Assembly (NCBI GenBank): GCA_902476265.1
Contig: CABSCP010000027.1
Coordinates: 1 to 64,000, forward strand
Source of the DNA: an uncultured Lachnospiraceae bacterium
GTDB lineage: Bacteria > Bacillota > Clostridia > Lachnospirales > Lachnospiraceae
DNA: 64,000 bases
Reading direction: 5' to 3'
Part shown: positions 43,626-53,006 of the stretch, one piece after another
Numbering within the stretch: position 1 is the first letter of the stretch
Layout of the letters: every line of letters starts with the position of its first letter
The notes under the pieces: generated by a model
What the model was told of the DNA's origin: nothing
The model's database searches: none
Seen by the model: the letters and a program-made list of their open reading frames with translations, nothing else
Program-made: the position numbers and the translations under genes

Positions 43626-43659
43626 GAAAAGGGCGCAGCAGAAAGAAAGGGGTTACGTA

Positions 43660-45327
43660 ATGAGTGCAGAAGAAGTTTTTGTGAACAGTGATGTGCACAT
43701 GAAAGAAAATGAGAATGTGATTTTTACGGATGAACAGGGAATCATCGCCTGCATAGAGGAAGGCAGGACGGCGCTTGGGATCGAGTTTGGCTCCACCCGC
43801 ATCAAAGCGGTGCTGATCGACGAAAACCATGTGCCTATCGCTTCCGGCGCCCATGACTGGGAAAACCGTCTGGAAAACAATATCTGGACCTACAGCCTGG
43901 AAGACATCTGGGCGGGACTGCAGAACAGTTACCAAAAGATGGCGGAGGATGTGAAGGAAAAGTACGGCGTGACCCTCACTGCCATCGGTGCCATCGGTTT
44001 TTCCGCCATGATGCACGGCTATATGGCCTTTGATGAAACGGGGGAACTTCTGGTGCCTTTCCGCACCTGGCGCAATACCATCACCGAGGAAGCTTCCGAA
44101 AAACTGTCTGAGGCATTTGCGTTCCACATTCCCCAGAGATGGAGCATCGCTCATCTCTACCAGGCTGTTTTAAACGGAGAAGAACATGTGGGAAAGATCC
44201 GCTATCTGAGCACGCTGGCGGGCTATATCCACTGGAAGCTGACCGGTGAAAAAGTGGTGGGAATCGGAGAAGCATCCGGCATGTTTCCCATCGATTCCGA
44301 TGCAAAAGATTATGATGCCCGGATGTTGGACCGATTTGACAGCCTCACGGAGGCAAAAAATTATCCCTGGAAGATCCGGGAGATTCTGCCGAAGGTTCTT
44401 GTGGCCGGGCAGCAGGCGGGAACGCTGACGGAGGAAGGCGCGAAGCTTCTGGATGTATCGGGCGCTCTGCAGGCAGGCGCTCCGGTCTGTCCTCCGGAAG
44501 GCGACGCGGGCACCGGCATGGCGGCCACCAACAGCGTGGCGCAGCGCACCGGCAACGTGTCGGCGGGTACCAGTGTCTTTGCCATGATCGTCCTGGAAAA
44601 GGCCCTTTCCCGCAGATATGACGAAATAGACATGGTGACCACGCCTTCCGGCGATCCGGTGGCCATGGTGCACTGCAATAACTGCACTTCCGATCTGAAT
44701 GCATGGGTAACCCTTTTTGCGGAATTTGCGGAAAGCTTCGGCGTGAAAGCAGACAAAAACCGTCTGTTCTCGGTGCTTTACAATAAAGCGTTGGAAGGGG
44801 ACAAGGATTGCGGCGGTCTGATGGCGTATAACTATTTTTCAGGGGAACATATCACCGGCTTTGAAGAGGGACGTCCCTTGTTTGTGAGACAGCCTGACAG
44901 CCGTTTTAATCTGGCTAACTTCATGAGAGTGCATTTGTATACCGCCCTGGGCGCGTTAAAGACCGGGATGGATATTTTATTAAAGAAAGAAAATGTGCAG
45001 ATCGACTGCATCACCGGACACGGCGGCCTGTTCAAGACAAAAGGCGTGGGACAGCGCATCCTGGCGGCAGCCATGAATGCGCCGGTTTCCGTGATGGAAA
45101 CGGCAGGAGAAGGGGGCGCATGGGGGATCGCCCTGCTGGCAGCCTATATGGTCCACAAAAAAGAAGGGGAGTCTTTAGGCGATTATCTGAGCGGAAGGAT
45201 TTTTGCAGGAATGGATGCAATTACTTTAAATCCTGACGGAGAAGATGCAGCAGGTTTTGACTCTTTTATTGAAAACTACCGGAATTGTCTGCCCATTGAA
45301 AGAGCGGCGGTTGACAGCATGAGATAA
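43660..45327 (+). CDS. FGGY-family kinase, probable L-ribulokinase
   Basis: ATP-dependent sugar kinase of 555 residues encoded between araA and araD, so the expected substrate is L-ribulose. The FGGY ATPase fold is marked by LGIEFGSTRIKAVLID at about 38-53, GFSAMMHG, GDAGTGMAATNSVA and GGLFKTKGVGQ near the C-terminus. A 35-residue N-terminal extension precedes the phosphate-1 motif. The sequence is unlike the classical E. coli or Bacillus AraB, and belongs to the variant kinase seen in clostridial ara operons. Function is assigned from position plus family. Confidence 0.88.
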   Translation: MSAEEVFVNSDVHMKENENVIFTDEQGIIACIEEGRTALGIEFGSTRIKAVLIDENHVPIASGAHDWENRLENNIWTYSLEDIWAGLQNSYQKMAEDVKEKYGVTLTAIGAIGFSAMMHGYMAFDETGELLVPFRTWRNTITEEASEKLSEAFAFHIPQRWSIAHLYQAVLNGEEHVGKIRYLSTLAGYIHWKLTGEKVVGIGEASGMFPIDSDAKDYDARMLDRFDSLTEAKNYPWKIREILPKVLVAGQQAGTLTEEGAKLLDVSGALQAGAPVCPPEGDAGTGMAATNSVAQRTGNVSAGTSVFAMIVLEKALSRRYDEIDMVTTPSGDPVAMVHCNNCTSDLNAWVTLFAEFAESFGVKADKNRLFSVLYNKALEGDKDCGGLMAYNYFSGEHITGFEEGRPLFVRQPDSRFNLANFMRVHLYTALGALKTGMDILLKKENVQIDCITGHGGLFKTKGVGQRILAAAMNAPVSVMETAGEGGAWGIALLAAYMVHKKEGESLGDYLSGRIFAGMDAITLNPDGEDAAGFDSFIENYRNCLPIERAAVDSMR

Positions 45328-45354
45328 CCGGTTTACCGGAATGAGGAGAAAACG

Positions 45355-46062
45355 ATGTTAGAAGCACTGAAAAAAGCAGTATATGAAGCGAATATGGATC
45401 TGCCCCGGTACGGTCTGGTAACGTTTACCTGGGGCAATGTGAGCGGCATCGACCGGGAGAGCGGTCTGTTTGTCATCAAACCCAGCGGCGTGGATTACGA
45501 AAAGCTTACGGCAGAGGATATGGTGGTGATGGACCTGGACGGAAACCGGGTGGAGGGCAGATATAAGCCCTCATCCGACACCGCAACCCACATTGAAATT
45601 TACAAAGCGTTTCCGGAAGTGGGCGGCATCGTCCACACCCATTCCTCCTATGCTGCCAGCTGGGCCCAGGCAGGGCGGAGCATTCCCTGCTACGGCACCA
45701 CCCATGCGGATTATATTTACGGAGAAGTGCCCTGCTTACGCTGCCTGACAGAGGAAGAGATCGAGAGCGCCTATGAGGAAAATACGGGCCGCCTGATCGT
45801 GAGAGAGTTTGCGCTAAGGGGCCTGGAGCCGCTGGCGGTTCCCGCTGTTTTATGTAAAAACCACGGGCCGTTCGCCTGGGGAAAGGACGCTCATGAGGCG
45901 GTGCATAATGCGGTAGTGCTGGAGGAAGTGGCGAAAATGGCATACCGGGCGGAAACCATCAATCCCCGGATCCAGCCCGCACCGCAGTGCCTGCAGGATA
46001 AGCATTATTTCCGGAAACACGGCGCAAATGCCTATTACGGACAGGAGGAGAAGGACAAATGA
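45355..46062 (+). CDS. araD: L-ribulose-5-phosphate 4-epimerase
   Basis: Class II aldolase-type zinc enzyme that makes D-xylulose-5-phosphate and closes the arabinose branch. 235 residues. FTWGNVSGIDR, KPSGVDYEKL, SSDTATHIEIY and the zinc-binding VHTHSSYAASWAQAG are diagnostic, with a third His in NHGPFAWG. The stop overlaps the next gene start by four bases (ATGA). Confidence 0.96.
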   Translation: MLEALKKAVYEANMDLPRYGLVTFTWGNVSGIDRESGLFVIKPSGVDYEKLTAEDMVVMDLDGNRVEGRYKPSSDTATHIEIYKAFPEVGGIVHTHSSYAASWAQAGRSIPCYGTTHADYIYGEVPCLRCLTEEEIESAYEENTGRLIVREFALRGLEPLAVPAVLCKNHGPFAWGKDAHEAVHNAVVLEEVAKMAYRAETINPRIQPAPQCLQDKHYFRKHGANAYYGQEEKDK

Positions 46063-47564
46063 CAAAACTTTTTATCAACGAAAAGCGGGACAAGGGGCAG
46101 ATCAATCCCGAAATTTACGGACATTTTTCGGAACATCTTGGAAGGTGCATTTATGAAGGACTGTATGTGAAAGAAGATTCCGGCATTCCCAACGTGAACG
46201 GAATGCGCACGGATGTGGTGGAAGCCTTAAAGGAAATGCAGATTCCGGTGCTGCGCTGGCCGGGAGGCTGTTTTGCGGATGAATATCACTGGAAAGACGG
46301 CATCGGGCCGAAGGAAAACCGTAAAAAAATGATCAATACCCATTGGGGCGGCGTGGTGGAGGACAACAGCTTCGGCACCCATGAGTTTTTTGAACTCTGC
46401 CGTCAACTGGGATGCAAGACCTACGTGAACGGTAATGTGGGCAGCGGAACAGTTCAGGAAATGTCGGAATGGGTGGAATATATGACCTTTGAAGGGGTTT
46501 CTCCCATGGCGGATCAGCGTAAGAAAAACGGCCATGAAGAGCCCTGGAAAGTGGATTATTTCGGCGTGGGCAATGAAAACTGGGGCTGCGGCGGCAACAT
46601 GACGCCGGAATATTATGCGAACCTTTACCGCAGATATCAGACCTATGTGCGCCAGTACCGTAAGGATGTGCAGATTAAAAAAATAGCCGGCGGTCCGAAT
46701 GCGGGAGATGAGAACTGGACGAAAAAGGTGCTGGAAACTTGTTTCGCAAGCCCTCATCCCGACAATGCCCACGGATTTATGGACGGCCTTTCCCTGCATT
46801 ATTATGTCACGCCCGGCGGCTGGGACAACAAAGGCAGCGCGACAGAGTTTGATGAAAAAACCTGGTATCAGACGCTGGACAAAGCGTTGTATATGGAAGA
46901 ACTGATCAACCGTCACGGAGCCATCATGGACCAGTATGACCCGGAGAAAAAGATCGGCCTGATCGTGGATGAATGGGGCTGCTGGTATGATGTGGAGCCC
47001 GGCACGAATCCCGGATTTTTATATCAGCAGAATACCATGCGCGATGCCCTTGTGGCTGCGGTGACCCTGAATATTTTCAATAAACACTGTGACCGTGTGA
47101 AAATGGCCTGCATCGCCCAGATGGTAAACGTGCTTCAGTCCATGATTCTGACAGAAGGGGAGAAGATGATCCTGACGCCCACCTACCATGTGTTCTGCAT
47201 GTATAAGCATCATCAGGGCGCAAAACTGCTGGAAAGCTGTCTGGTGGATGAGGGGAAGACAGGAACCGGAGAATATCAGGTTCCCACTCTGCAGGAATCC
47301 GTCTCTTTAAGTCCGGACGGAACCGTAAATGTGACTGTTGCCAACCTTTCCGCAAAAGAAAGCAGTCAGGTGGAGCTTTCCTTCGCTGAGCTGCTGCCTC
47401 AAAATGTGGAAGGACGCATTCTCACGGGAAATATGCAGGCGCACAATACCTTTGAAGCCCCGGATACTGTGAAAACCGAGCCTTTTTGTGCAGTCAAAGA
47501 TGACAGCGGAAAAATTGCTTTCACGGTTCCGGCCTGCAGCGTGGTGAGCCTGCGGATCCGGTAA
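46059..47564 (+). CDS. abfA: GH51 alpha-L-arabinofuranosidase, intracellular
   Basis: Releases L-arabinose from arabino-oligosaccharides. 501 residues and no signal peptide. Acid/base Glu173 lies in GVGNENWGCGG and nucleophile Glu305 in LIVDEWGCWYD; LRWPGGCFADEYHW is also typical. Overlap with araD shows that breakdown of imported arabinan fragments and arabinose metabolism are made together. No arabinose transporter is in the window. Confidence 0.95.
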   Translation: MTKLFINEKRDKGQINPEIYGHFSEHLGRCIYEGLYVKEDSGIPNVNGMRTDVVEALKEMQIPVLRWPGGCFADEYHWKDGIGPKENRKKMINTHWGGVVEDNSFGTHEFFELCRQLGCKTYVNGNVGSGTVQEMSEWVEYMTFEGVSPMADQRKKNGHEEPWKVDYFGVGNENWGCGGNMTPEYYANLYRRYQTYVRQYRKDVQIKKIAGGPNAGDENWTKKVLETCFASPHPDNAHGFMDGLSLHYYVTPGGWDNKGSATEFDEKTWYQTLDKALYMEELINRHGAIMDQYDPEKKIGLIVDEWGCWYDVEPGTNPGFLYQQNTMRDALVAAVTLNIFNKHCDRVKMACIAQMVNVLQSMILTEGEKMILTPTYHVFCMYKHHQGAKLLESCLVDEGKTGTGEYQVPTLQESVSLSPDGTVNVTVANLSAKESSQVELSFAELLPQNVEGRILTGNMQAHNTFEAPDTVKTEPFCAVKDDSGKIAFTVPACSVVSLRIR

Positions 47565-47575
47565 GGGTAAAAAGG

Positions 47576-47839
47576 ATGGGGACGGAAAAGGACATCCGGA
47601 AACCCTGCTACAAATGCCTGCTGCGGGAAATGGATGAAGAAGCCTATATGCAGAAGCTGCATCGTTACATTGCGCTTCTGGACAGGGATGTGAAAACAGC
47701 GCAGGATATTTATGAAAGCCGTCTTTCCATATGCAAGGCATGTGACCGGCTGGAGGCAGGTACCTGCTTAGCCTGCGGCTGCTACGTGGAACTTCGGGCG
47801 GCGGTAAAGAAGAACAGATGTCCCTATAAAAAATGGTAG
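47576..47839 (+). CDS. Small Cys-rich protein, DUF6171-like
   Basis: 87 residues with eight Cys arranged as CYKC near the start, CKAC and CLACGCY in the C-terminal third, and a last Cys in NRCPYKKW. This spacing suggests one or two zinc or iron-sulfur knuckles. The pattern fits the short DUF6171 family. It is 11 bases after the GH51 gene with a weak ribosome site (AAGG), and 15 bases before the ArsR-type regulator. Role unknown. Confidence 0.72.
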   Translation: MGTEKDIRKPCYKCLLREMDEEAYMQKLHRYIALLDRDVKTAQDIYESRLSICKACDRLEAGTCLACGCYVELRAAVKKNRCPYKKW

Positions 47840-47854
47840 AAAGGGGGGAAAGAT

Positions 47855-48796
47855 ATGCTGCAGATCAAAAACCTGGAAGAAGGGCTGGAATTATTTAAGG
47901 CGCTTGGTTCCGAAGTGAGGATAAAGATTATCCGGCTTTTATTGACGCACAACGAAATGAATCTGAACGAAATCGCCAATTGCCTGAATATTACAAACGG
48001 CGCGCTGACCAGTCATATCAAGAAGCTGGAGGATGCGGATCTGATCATGGTGACCACGGATTTTGTGGGACACGGAAATCAGAAGGTGTGCAGGGTAAAA
48101 CAGGACAGGATCCTGGTGGAGATTGTGCCTGTACAGCAAGAGGGAATGTCCGGGACCTATGAGGCCGAAGTGCCTGTGGGGCAATATATGAATTACAGCG
48201 TGTTCCCCACCTGCGGCATTGCGACAACTGAAGCAGTGATCGGCGAAGTGGATGATCCCCGGTATTTTGCTCATCCTGACCGGATCAATGCGGGCATTTT
48301 ATGGCTGACCAGAGGGTTTGTGGAATATTCCATCCCCAACCTTCTGCCTGCTGCCCAAAAGATTGATGAGATCACCTTTTCCATGGAACTGGCCAGCGAA
48401 GCGCCGGGAGTGAATAATGACTGGCCTTCCGATATCTCCTTTTTCCTGAATGATGTGCCTGTCGGCGTATGGACATCGCCGGGGGATTTCGGAGATGTCA
48501 GGGGAGCTTTTACTCCCGACTGGTGGCTTCCCAACTGGAATCAGTATGGATTTTTAAAAATGCTGGCCATCAACAGAAGAGGAACCTTTATTGACGGCTT
48601 AAAAATATCGGATGTTTCGCTGGAACAGTTCCGGTTGGATTATAAAAGTTCGATCCGCTTCCGCCTGGAAGTGAAAGAGGATGCTGCCCATGTGGGCGGA
48701 CTGACCCTGTTCGGTGCGGGGTTTGGCAACTATGGACAGGGAATTAAAGTGCGCATCCGTTACAGTCCCATGGACAGCGGGCAAATACAGGAATGA
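47855..48796 (+). CDS. ArsR-type regulator with large C-terminal domain
   Basis: 313 residues. Residues 1-90 form a winged helix of the ArsR type: LFKALGSEVRIKIIRLLL, then MNLNEIANCLNITNGALTSHIKKLEDADLI. No Cys metal site is evident. Residues 95-313 form a separate domain with an aromatic-rich core (WWLPNWNQYGFLKML, GGLTLFGAGFGNYGQGIKVRIRY) that could be a jelly roll. Being last in an arabinose operon, it may sense arabinose or an arabino-oligosaccharide with this domain; that is inference. AGAAAGGGGGG precedes the ATG. It ends at a strong terminator. Confidence 0.85.
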   Translation: MLQIKNLEEGLELFKALGSEVRIKIIRLLLTHNEMNLNEIANCLNITNGALTSHIKKLEDADLIMVTTDFVGHGNQKVCRVKQDRILVEIVPVQQEGMSGTYEAEVPVGQYMNYSVFPTCGIATTEAVIGEVDDPRYFAHPDRINAGILWLTRGFVEYSIPNLLPAAQKIDEITFSMELASEAPGVNNDWPSDISFFLNDVPVGVWTSPGDFGDVRGAFTPDWWLPNWNQYGFLKMLAINRRGTFIDGLKISDVSLEQFRLDYKSSIRFRLEVKEDAAHVGGLTLFGAGFGNYGQGIKVRIRYSPMDSGQIQE

Positions 48797-48802
48797 GGAA
48801 AG

Positions 48803-48838
48803 CCTCCGGCGTAAGAAAGAAAACGCCGGGGGTTTTTT
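48803..48838 (+). terminator. Terminator of the arabinose operon
   Basis: CCTCCGGCGT pairs with ACGCCGGGGG, followed by TTTTTT. Confidence 0.85.
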
Positions 48839-49037
48839 GGATGACAAAAATGATATTTTACAACAATACCCTCAGTGTACAAAAGGAGGCGGCCGTAAAG
48901 CATTAAAAATAAAGTATATTTTCTGATATTTGTCTGAAAGTTCGTCAGGGAATATTTTGTAGAAAAAAAGGTTAATTTGTAAAAATGCACAATAAAAAGA
49001 AATTATTTGACAATTTGGGAAATAATCAGGGAAATAG

Positions 49038-49108
49038 TTATCCACATAAAAAAGCTCATATTTTAGGACAAATTCGACTTATACACTGAATTATACACAT
49101 TATCCACA
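49038..49108. other. Cluster of DnaA boxes in AT-rich DNA
   Basis: Perfect DnaA boxes TTATCCACA occur at 49038-49046 and 49100-49108. TTATACACT at 49079-49087 and TTATACACA at 49091-49099 are near matches. All four face the same way and the last two are directly adjacent. They lie in a 565-bp gap (48797-49361) that is very AT-rich with no gene. dnaA, dnaN or rpmH are not nearby, so this is probably not oriC itself. Confidence 0.7.
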
Positions 49109-49259
49109 ATCAAAAAAGAAAAAAGGAAAAAACTAAAAAGTGAAATACGCAAACGGACGTTTTGTTAGGTTGTAACAAAAAATGAAAAATGTGTCCGGAA
49201 TAATGATAAAAATAAATTATCAGAAAATTCTGATTATTACCAGAAAGATTCAGAAAACA

Positions 49260-49288
49260 TTGCTTCAAAGGGGGCGGTATGGTATAAT
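49260..49288 (+). promoter_or_regulatory. Promoter of hpf
   Basis: TTGCTT at 49260-49265, 17-base spacer, TATAAT at 49283-49288. Confidence 0.7.
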
Positions 49289-49361
49289 CAATTCAAGGAT
49301 GACCGGAGCCATACAAGGGAGCAGGACATCCTAATTATGGACCAGAAGGGATGATGATTGT

Positions 49362-49889
49362 ATGAAGATTATTATCAGCGGAAAGAACATCGATGTTACA
49401 CAGGGACTGCGGAATGCGGTGGAGTCAAAGCTCGGGAAACTGGAAAAGTATTTCACTGCGGATACGGAAGTAATCGTAACATTGAGTGTGGAAAAGGACA
49501 GGCAGAAGATTGAAGTGACGATCCCTGTAAAGGGAAATATCATCCGCTCTGAACAGACAAGCAATGATATGTATGTTTCCATCGATCTGGTGGAAGAAAT
49601 TATCGAACGGCAGTTGAAGAAGTATAAAAATAAGCTGATTGCCCAGCATCAATCCGGCGGCAGCTTCCAGCCCGCTTATCTGGAGAATGATTATGAGGAA
49701 GAAGAGGAGGTCAAAATCGCCAGAGTCAAGAAGTTTGACATCAAACCCATGTACCCGGAAGACGCCTGCGTCCAGATGGAACTGCTGGGCCACAGCTTCT
49801 TCGTATTCTGTAACGCCGAGACCGACCAGGTAAATGTAGTATACAAGAGAAAAGGAAACACCTACGGACTGATTGAACCGGAAGATTGA
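49362..49889 (+). CDS. hpf: Ribosome hibernation-promoting factor, long form
   Basis: Binds the 30S subunit in slow growth and joins two 70S ribosomes into an inactive 100S dimer. 175 residues. The N-terminal ribosome-binding domain (about 1-95) starts IIISGKNIDVTQGLRNAVES. An acidic linker (ENDYEEEEEVKI) is followed by the C-terminal dimerisation domain (about 120-175, IARVKKFDIKPMYPEDACVQ). Length is normal for the long form of Firmicutes. Its upstream region holds the DnaA-box cluster. Confidence 0.95.
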   Translation: MKIIISGKNIDVTQGLRNAVESKLGKLEKYFTADTEVIVTLSVEKDRQKIEVTIPVKGNIIRSEQTSNDMYVSIDLVEEIIERQLKKYKNKLIAQHQSGGSFQPAYLENDYEEEEEVKIARVKKFDIKPMYPEDACVQMELLGHSFFVFCNAETDQVNVVYKRKGNTYGLIEPED

Positions 49890-49906
49890 CTAGCAATGAG
49901 CCGGGC

Positions 49907-49972
49907 ATGAAAAAACAAAAGAGAGCTGAATGGGGAGCTTGCTCCCCATTCAGCTCTCTTTTGTTTTTTCAT
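49907..49972 (+). terminator. Very long perfect hairpin after hpf
   Basis: Two 32-base arms, 49907-49938 and 49941-49972, are exact inverted copies around TT; arms begin ATGAAAAAACAAAAGAGAGC. The T-rich 3-prime arm supports terminator function in both directions. After it comes an unusual G-rich stretch (49975-50055). The rest to 50269 has an open frame with no recognisable protein. Confidence 0.85.
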
Positions 49973-50269
49973 ATGCGGCGAAAGCCGCCAAGGGAGCCGG
50001 AGCGAAGCGGAGGCGAGCTTGTGCCCGGCGGAGTGGAGAGGAGCGAGGGAGCTTGCTCACAATTAGATTTATTTCCTGTTGCTTTTTCCAAGAATTGTGA
50101 TATGCTTTTTTTATCATCTGTTTTTGCAGAGGGAAAACAGATATCTCTGAAAATTGGAACATCTGTGGCAGCGGTACTTCTTTTAGACCGCCATGCCGTC
50201 GAACTTATTCAAGCAGGGCTTTTCGCCCATATTCCAATCATGGTCAGAAGAAAAAAAGAGGAGGAATTT

Positions 50270-51052
50270 GTGGGAGAAAAAAATGATGTATTATGTACCT
50301 GGCTGGAAAAGCCTGCGATATTTGCAGACTTTATTAATGGCAGTCTGTTTCAGGGAAAGAAATACATTGTGCCGGAGGAACTGAGTGATATTTCAAAAAC
50401 TTATTGTATTTCTAACAAAAAAATTTAGCAGGAATCAGAAAGACCGGAAGAAGCAGGGATGAAAAAAGAGGATAAATTGCATCCTGTAGTGACAATAATT
50501 TTTTATCATGGAAAAGGAGAATGGGAAGCTTGCAGTGATCTGCACGGTATGATAGACTTTGAAGGAGAAAACGAATTTTGGAAAGCCTTTGCGTCGAACT
50601 ACCGGATGAATTTGGCTGCTCTGCCGGAGCTGAAAGAAGAAAACTATGAGACAGGCCTGCGTGAACTGATCGGAATGATGAAACGGAGCAGTGATAAGAA
50701 AAGAATGCGGGACTATTGCAGGGAAAATGAGGAGCGCTTTCGTCATATGGATGAGGAGACTTATGATGTGATCAGTGTAATGCTCAACCATAAAAAACTG
50801 AAAGAACTTAAAACAACCGTGAAAACGGAGAACGGAGAGATGGACATGTGTCAGGCAATAGAAGAAATGGTGGAAGACGGAAGGCGGGACGGCATCCGTC
50901 TTGGGATTCAAAAAGGGATTCTGACAAAAGCGCAGACAGTTGCCCGGAATATGTATCTGCGGGGCATGCCTGCAGAGGATGCGGCGGCCATTTGTGAGGA
51001 GGATATCAGCCTTGTGAAAGGTTGGTTTCAGGAATGGGAAAAAGAAGTGTAA
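50270..51052 (+). pseudogene. Rpn-family recombination-promoting nuclease/transposase-like, internally deleted
   Basis: Members are PD-(D/E)XK nuclease proteins of about 300 residues. The N-terminal part starts at a GTG at 50270 with AGAGGAGG upstream and gives MGEKNDVL, then IFADFINGSLFQGKKYIVPE, ending at a TAG at 50426-50428. In the same frame, from 50459, the product resumes with MKKEDKLHPVVTIIFYHGKG, the family middle region, and continues to KGWFQEWEKEV at 51052. The roughly 70-90 residues that normally separate these parts, including most of the nuclease core, are missing. So the gene is deleted and stopped, though the downstream part (197 residues) keeps an ATG and could still be made. 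Confidence 0.75.
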
Positions 51053-51080
51053 AGTTTTTGAATGAGGAGAACGAAAGAGT

Positions 51081-52991
51081 ATGGCGGTTGTGAATCTGCT
51101 GGCATTTTTGGTTTTCATACTGTTTTTAAGCCTGTATTTTAAAGAAAAGATTGTGGATGTGCTGCCGATGGCAGCCTGCTTTTTGATCCTTGTGCTTTAT
51201 GTGCTGGCATTTTTTAACCGTCTGTCTTTGATTGACTGGATCGGGGAAGCGCTTTTGGTCACGGCTGTTGCCGGATTTTTGGGGTTGAAAAAAGCAAAGA
51301 AAATAAAAGTCTGGCACAAGCTCAAAGAACAGCTGACTCATCCCGGCGTGATCCCAGCGGCCCTCCTTTTGGTGCTGACGGCGGTCTTGGTCGGCGGCAG
51401 GATCGCAACCTGGTGGGATGACGTGAATTTTTGGGCCACGGATGTGAAAGCGCTCTATGCATTGGATGGATTTGCGGCGAAATATACCAATGCGGCCTCG
51501 GAATTTGGAGATTATCCACCGGGCATCCAGCTCCTGAAATGGTGGTTTGTCCATCTGCAGCCGGACCGCTTTTCGGAAGGGCTGATGTTTGCAGGATACT
51601 ATTTCAGCGTTTTTGTATTCCTCACGCCTCTGTTTAGCCGCCTGAAGGGGAAAAATCCTGTAATTTCCGTGCTGGCGGTGGTGTGCCTGTGGGCATTTCC
51701 CAGCGTGGCGGAAGTTTTTTACTGTCAGGGAATGTGTGCCGACCTGGTGATGGCGGTGATCTATGGGGGATTTCTGTTCGCGGTGCTGGAGAAAGAAGGC
51801 CATCGAAACTCCTTTTATTACCTGCGCCTGGCGCTGTATTTGGCCGTGTTGGTGCTGGTGAAATCCGTAGGATTTTTGTGGGCGGCCTTCGGACTGGCAT
51901 TTCTATGGATCAGGACGGTTCAAAAAGAAGGAAAACATTTAAAAAGCCTGCGTCCTCTGCTTTTTGTCACCGCAGCGCCCGCTGTCACCGGCGGAAGCTG
52001 GATGCTATTCTGCCTCCTGATGCGCCGTGTGGCAAAGCTGACGGGGGCGGCGGTATCTATAGCGGCAGGTAATACGCCGGTGCTGCTTCCCGGGACAAAA
52101 GAAAAGCTTTTAAAGGCCTTTATGGAGGCTTTTGCGGTATGGCCCCTGCATCGGGCCAGAACCTGGACGTTTGATTTTTCACCGTTGGGACTGTTTTTGC
52201 TGATCGTTTTGCTGATCTTTCTGTTTTACCGGTTTCGGGTATTGGAAAAAGGGGAAGCTGTGCTGCTTGGCATTTTCCTTCCGATGAGCGGACTGGTCTT
52301 TTACGGTATTAATCTGGTGAGCCATCTGACCATTTTTGCGGCAGAAACGCAATATCTGGACCCCTTTGGCATGGTTTCTTCCATTGAGAGGTATGGGGCG
52401 CCCTTTACGGTAGGTTCCCTCTGCCTGCTGGCAGAACTGTTTTTGATGCGGAAAGAAACCGTCTTTGTCCGGATGGCGGGGAAGGGGGCCCTGGGCCGGT
52501 TCTGGAAAAAGTACAGCGTATATCTGGTCTGCTTTGCCTTCGTGGCTCTGTCCGCCAACTGGCAGGAGGTCTATAACGGCTTTTATGGATATAGGAAGCA
52601 GCTGGAGGACGAAAAAAAAATCCGGGCTGACATGATCACGCCGGAGTCCGCGGCATTTTTGGAACTGGTATCGGAACAGGATGTGGGAGACGGAATGCGG
52701 GTGTTATACTTAAAGGATGCTTCCGTGAGCCAGTGGGTGAAAAATACTTATGTGGCTTTTGAAGCTTCTCCGGTGTCCCTGATTTTCGGGGGCCTGGATC
52801 CGGCGGCGATGAACAGCGGCGATTTATGGAATGCAATGGAAGGTTCCCATGCGGGATACTTATATGTCGATCCGGTGACCGGAGATGTGCGGGAACTGTT
52901 TGCGCCTTTTACAACGGATTTTGTGCCGGGAATATTATACCGGATTGAAAATGAAAACGGACAGATCAGCCTGAAGCGGGCTGATGACTGA
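51081..52991 (+). CDS. Polytopic membrane protein, GT-C glycosyltransferase-like
   Basis: 636 residues with about 12-13 membrane segments and a soluble C-terminal domain of about 120 residues. The first large outer loop carries WWDDVNFWATDVKALYALDG and FGDYPPGIQLLKWW. The acidic pair followed by a proline-rich word resembles the catalytic loop of GT-C enzymes, which use polyprenyl-phosphate sugars. It lies 16 bases before a GT2-GtrA gene, which could supply just such a polyprenyl-linked sugar. Probable role in decorating a cell-surface polymer; the sugar is unknown. Confidence 0.75.
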   Translation: MAVVNLLAFLVFILFLSLYFKEKIVDVLPMAACFLILVLYVLAFFNRLSLIDWIGEALLVTAVAGFLGLKKAKKIKVWHKLKEQLTHPGVIPAALLLVLTAVLVGGRIATWWDDVNFWATDVKALYALDGFAAKYTNAASEFGDYPPGIQLLKWWFVHLQPDRFSEGLMFAGYYFSVFVFLTPLFSRLKGKNPVISVLAVVCLWAFPSVAEVFYCQGMCADLVMAVIYGGFLFAVLEKEGHRNSFYYLRLALYLAVLVLVKSVGFLWAAFGLAFLWIRTVQKEGKHLKSLRPLLFVTAAPAVTGGSWMLFCLLMRRVAKLTGAAVSIAAGNTPVLLPGTKEKLLKAFMEAFAVWPLHRARTWTFDFSPLGLFLLIVLLIFLFYRFRVLEKGEAVLLGIFLPMSGLVFYGINLVSHLTIFAAETQYLDPFGMVSSIERYGAPFTVGSLCLLAELFLMRKETVFVRMAGKGALGRFWKKYSVYLVCFAFVALSANWQEVYNGFYGYRKQLEDEKKIRADMITPESAAFLELVSEQDVGDGMRVLYLKDASVSQWVKNTYVAFEASPVSLIFGGLDPAAMNSGDLWNAMEGSHAGYLYVDPVTGDVRELFAPFTTDFVPGILYRIENENGQISLKRADD

Positions 52992-53006
52992 TAAGGAATA
53001 CAGACA

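Noticed and set aside
48900..49361. Chromosomal replication origin
   Set aside because: DnaA boxes are present, but dnaA, dnaN, rpmH or gyrase genes that mark oriC in Firmicutes are absent.
49886..50269. First half of a 180-codon ORF spanning the hpf terminator hairpin
   Set aside because: It begins inside hpf sequence and reads through the 32-bp hairpin and G-rich block; only the part after 50270 has a ribosome site and family match.
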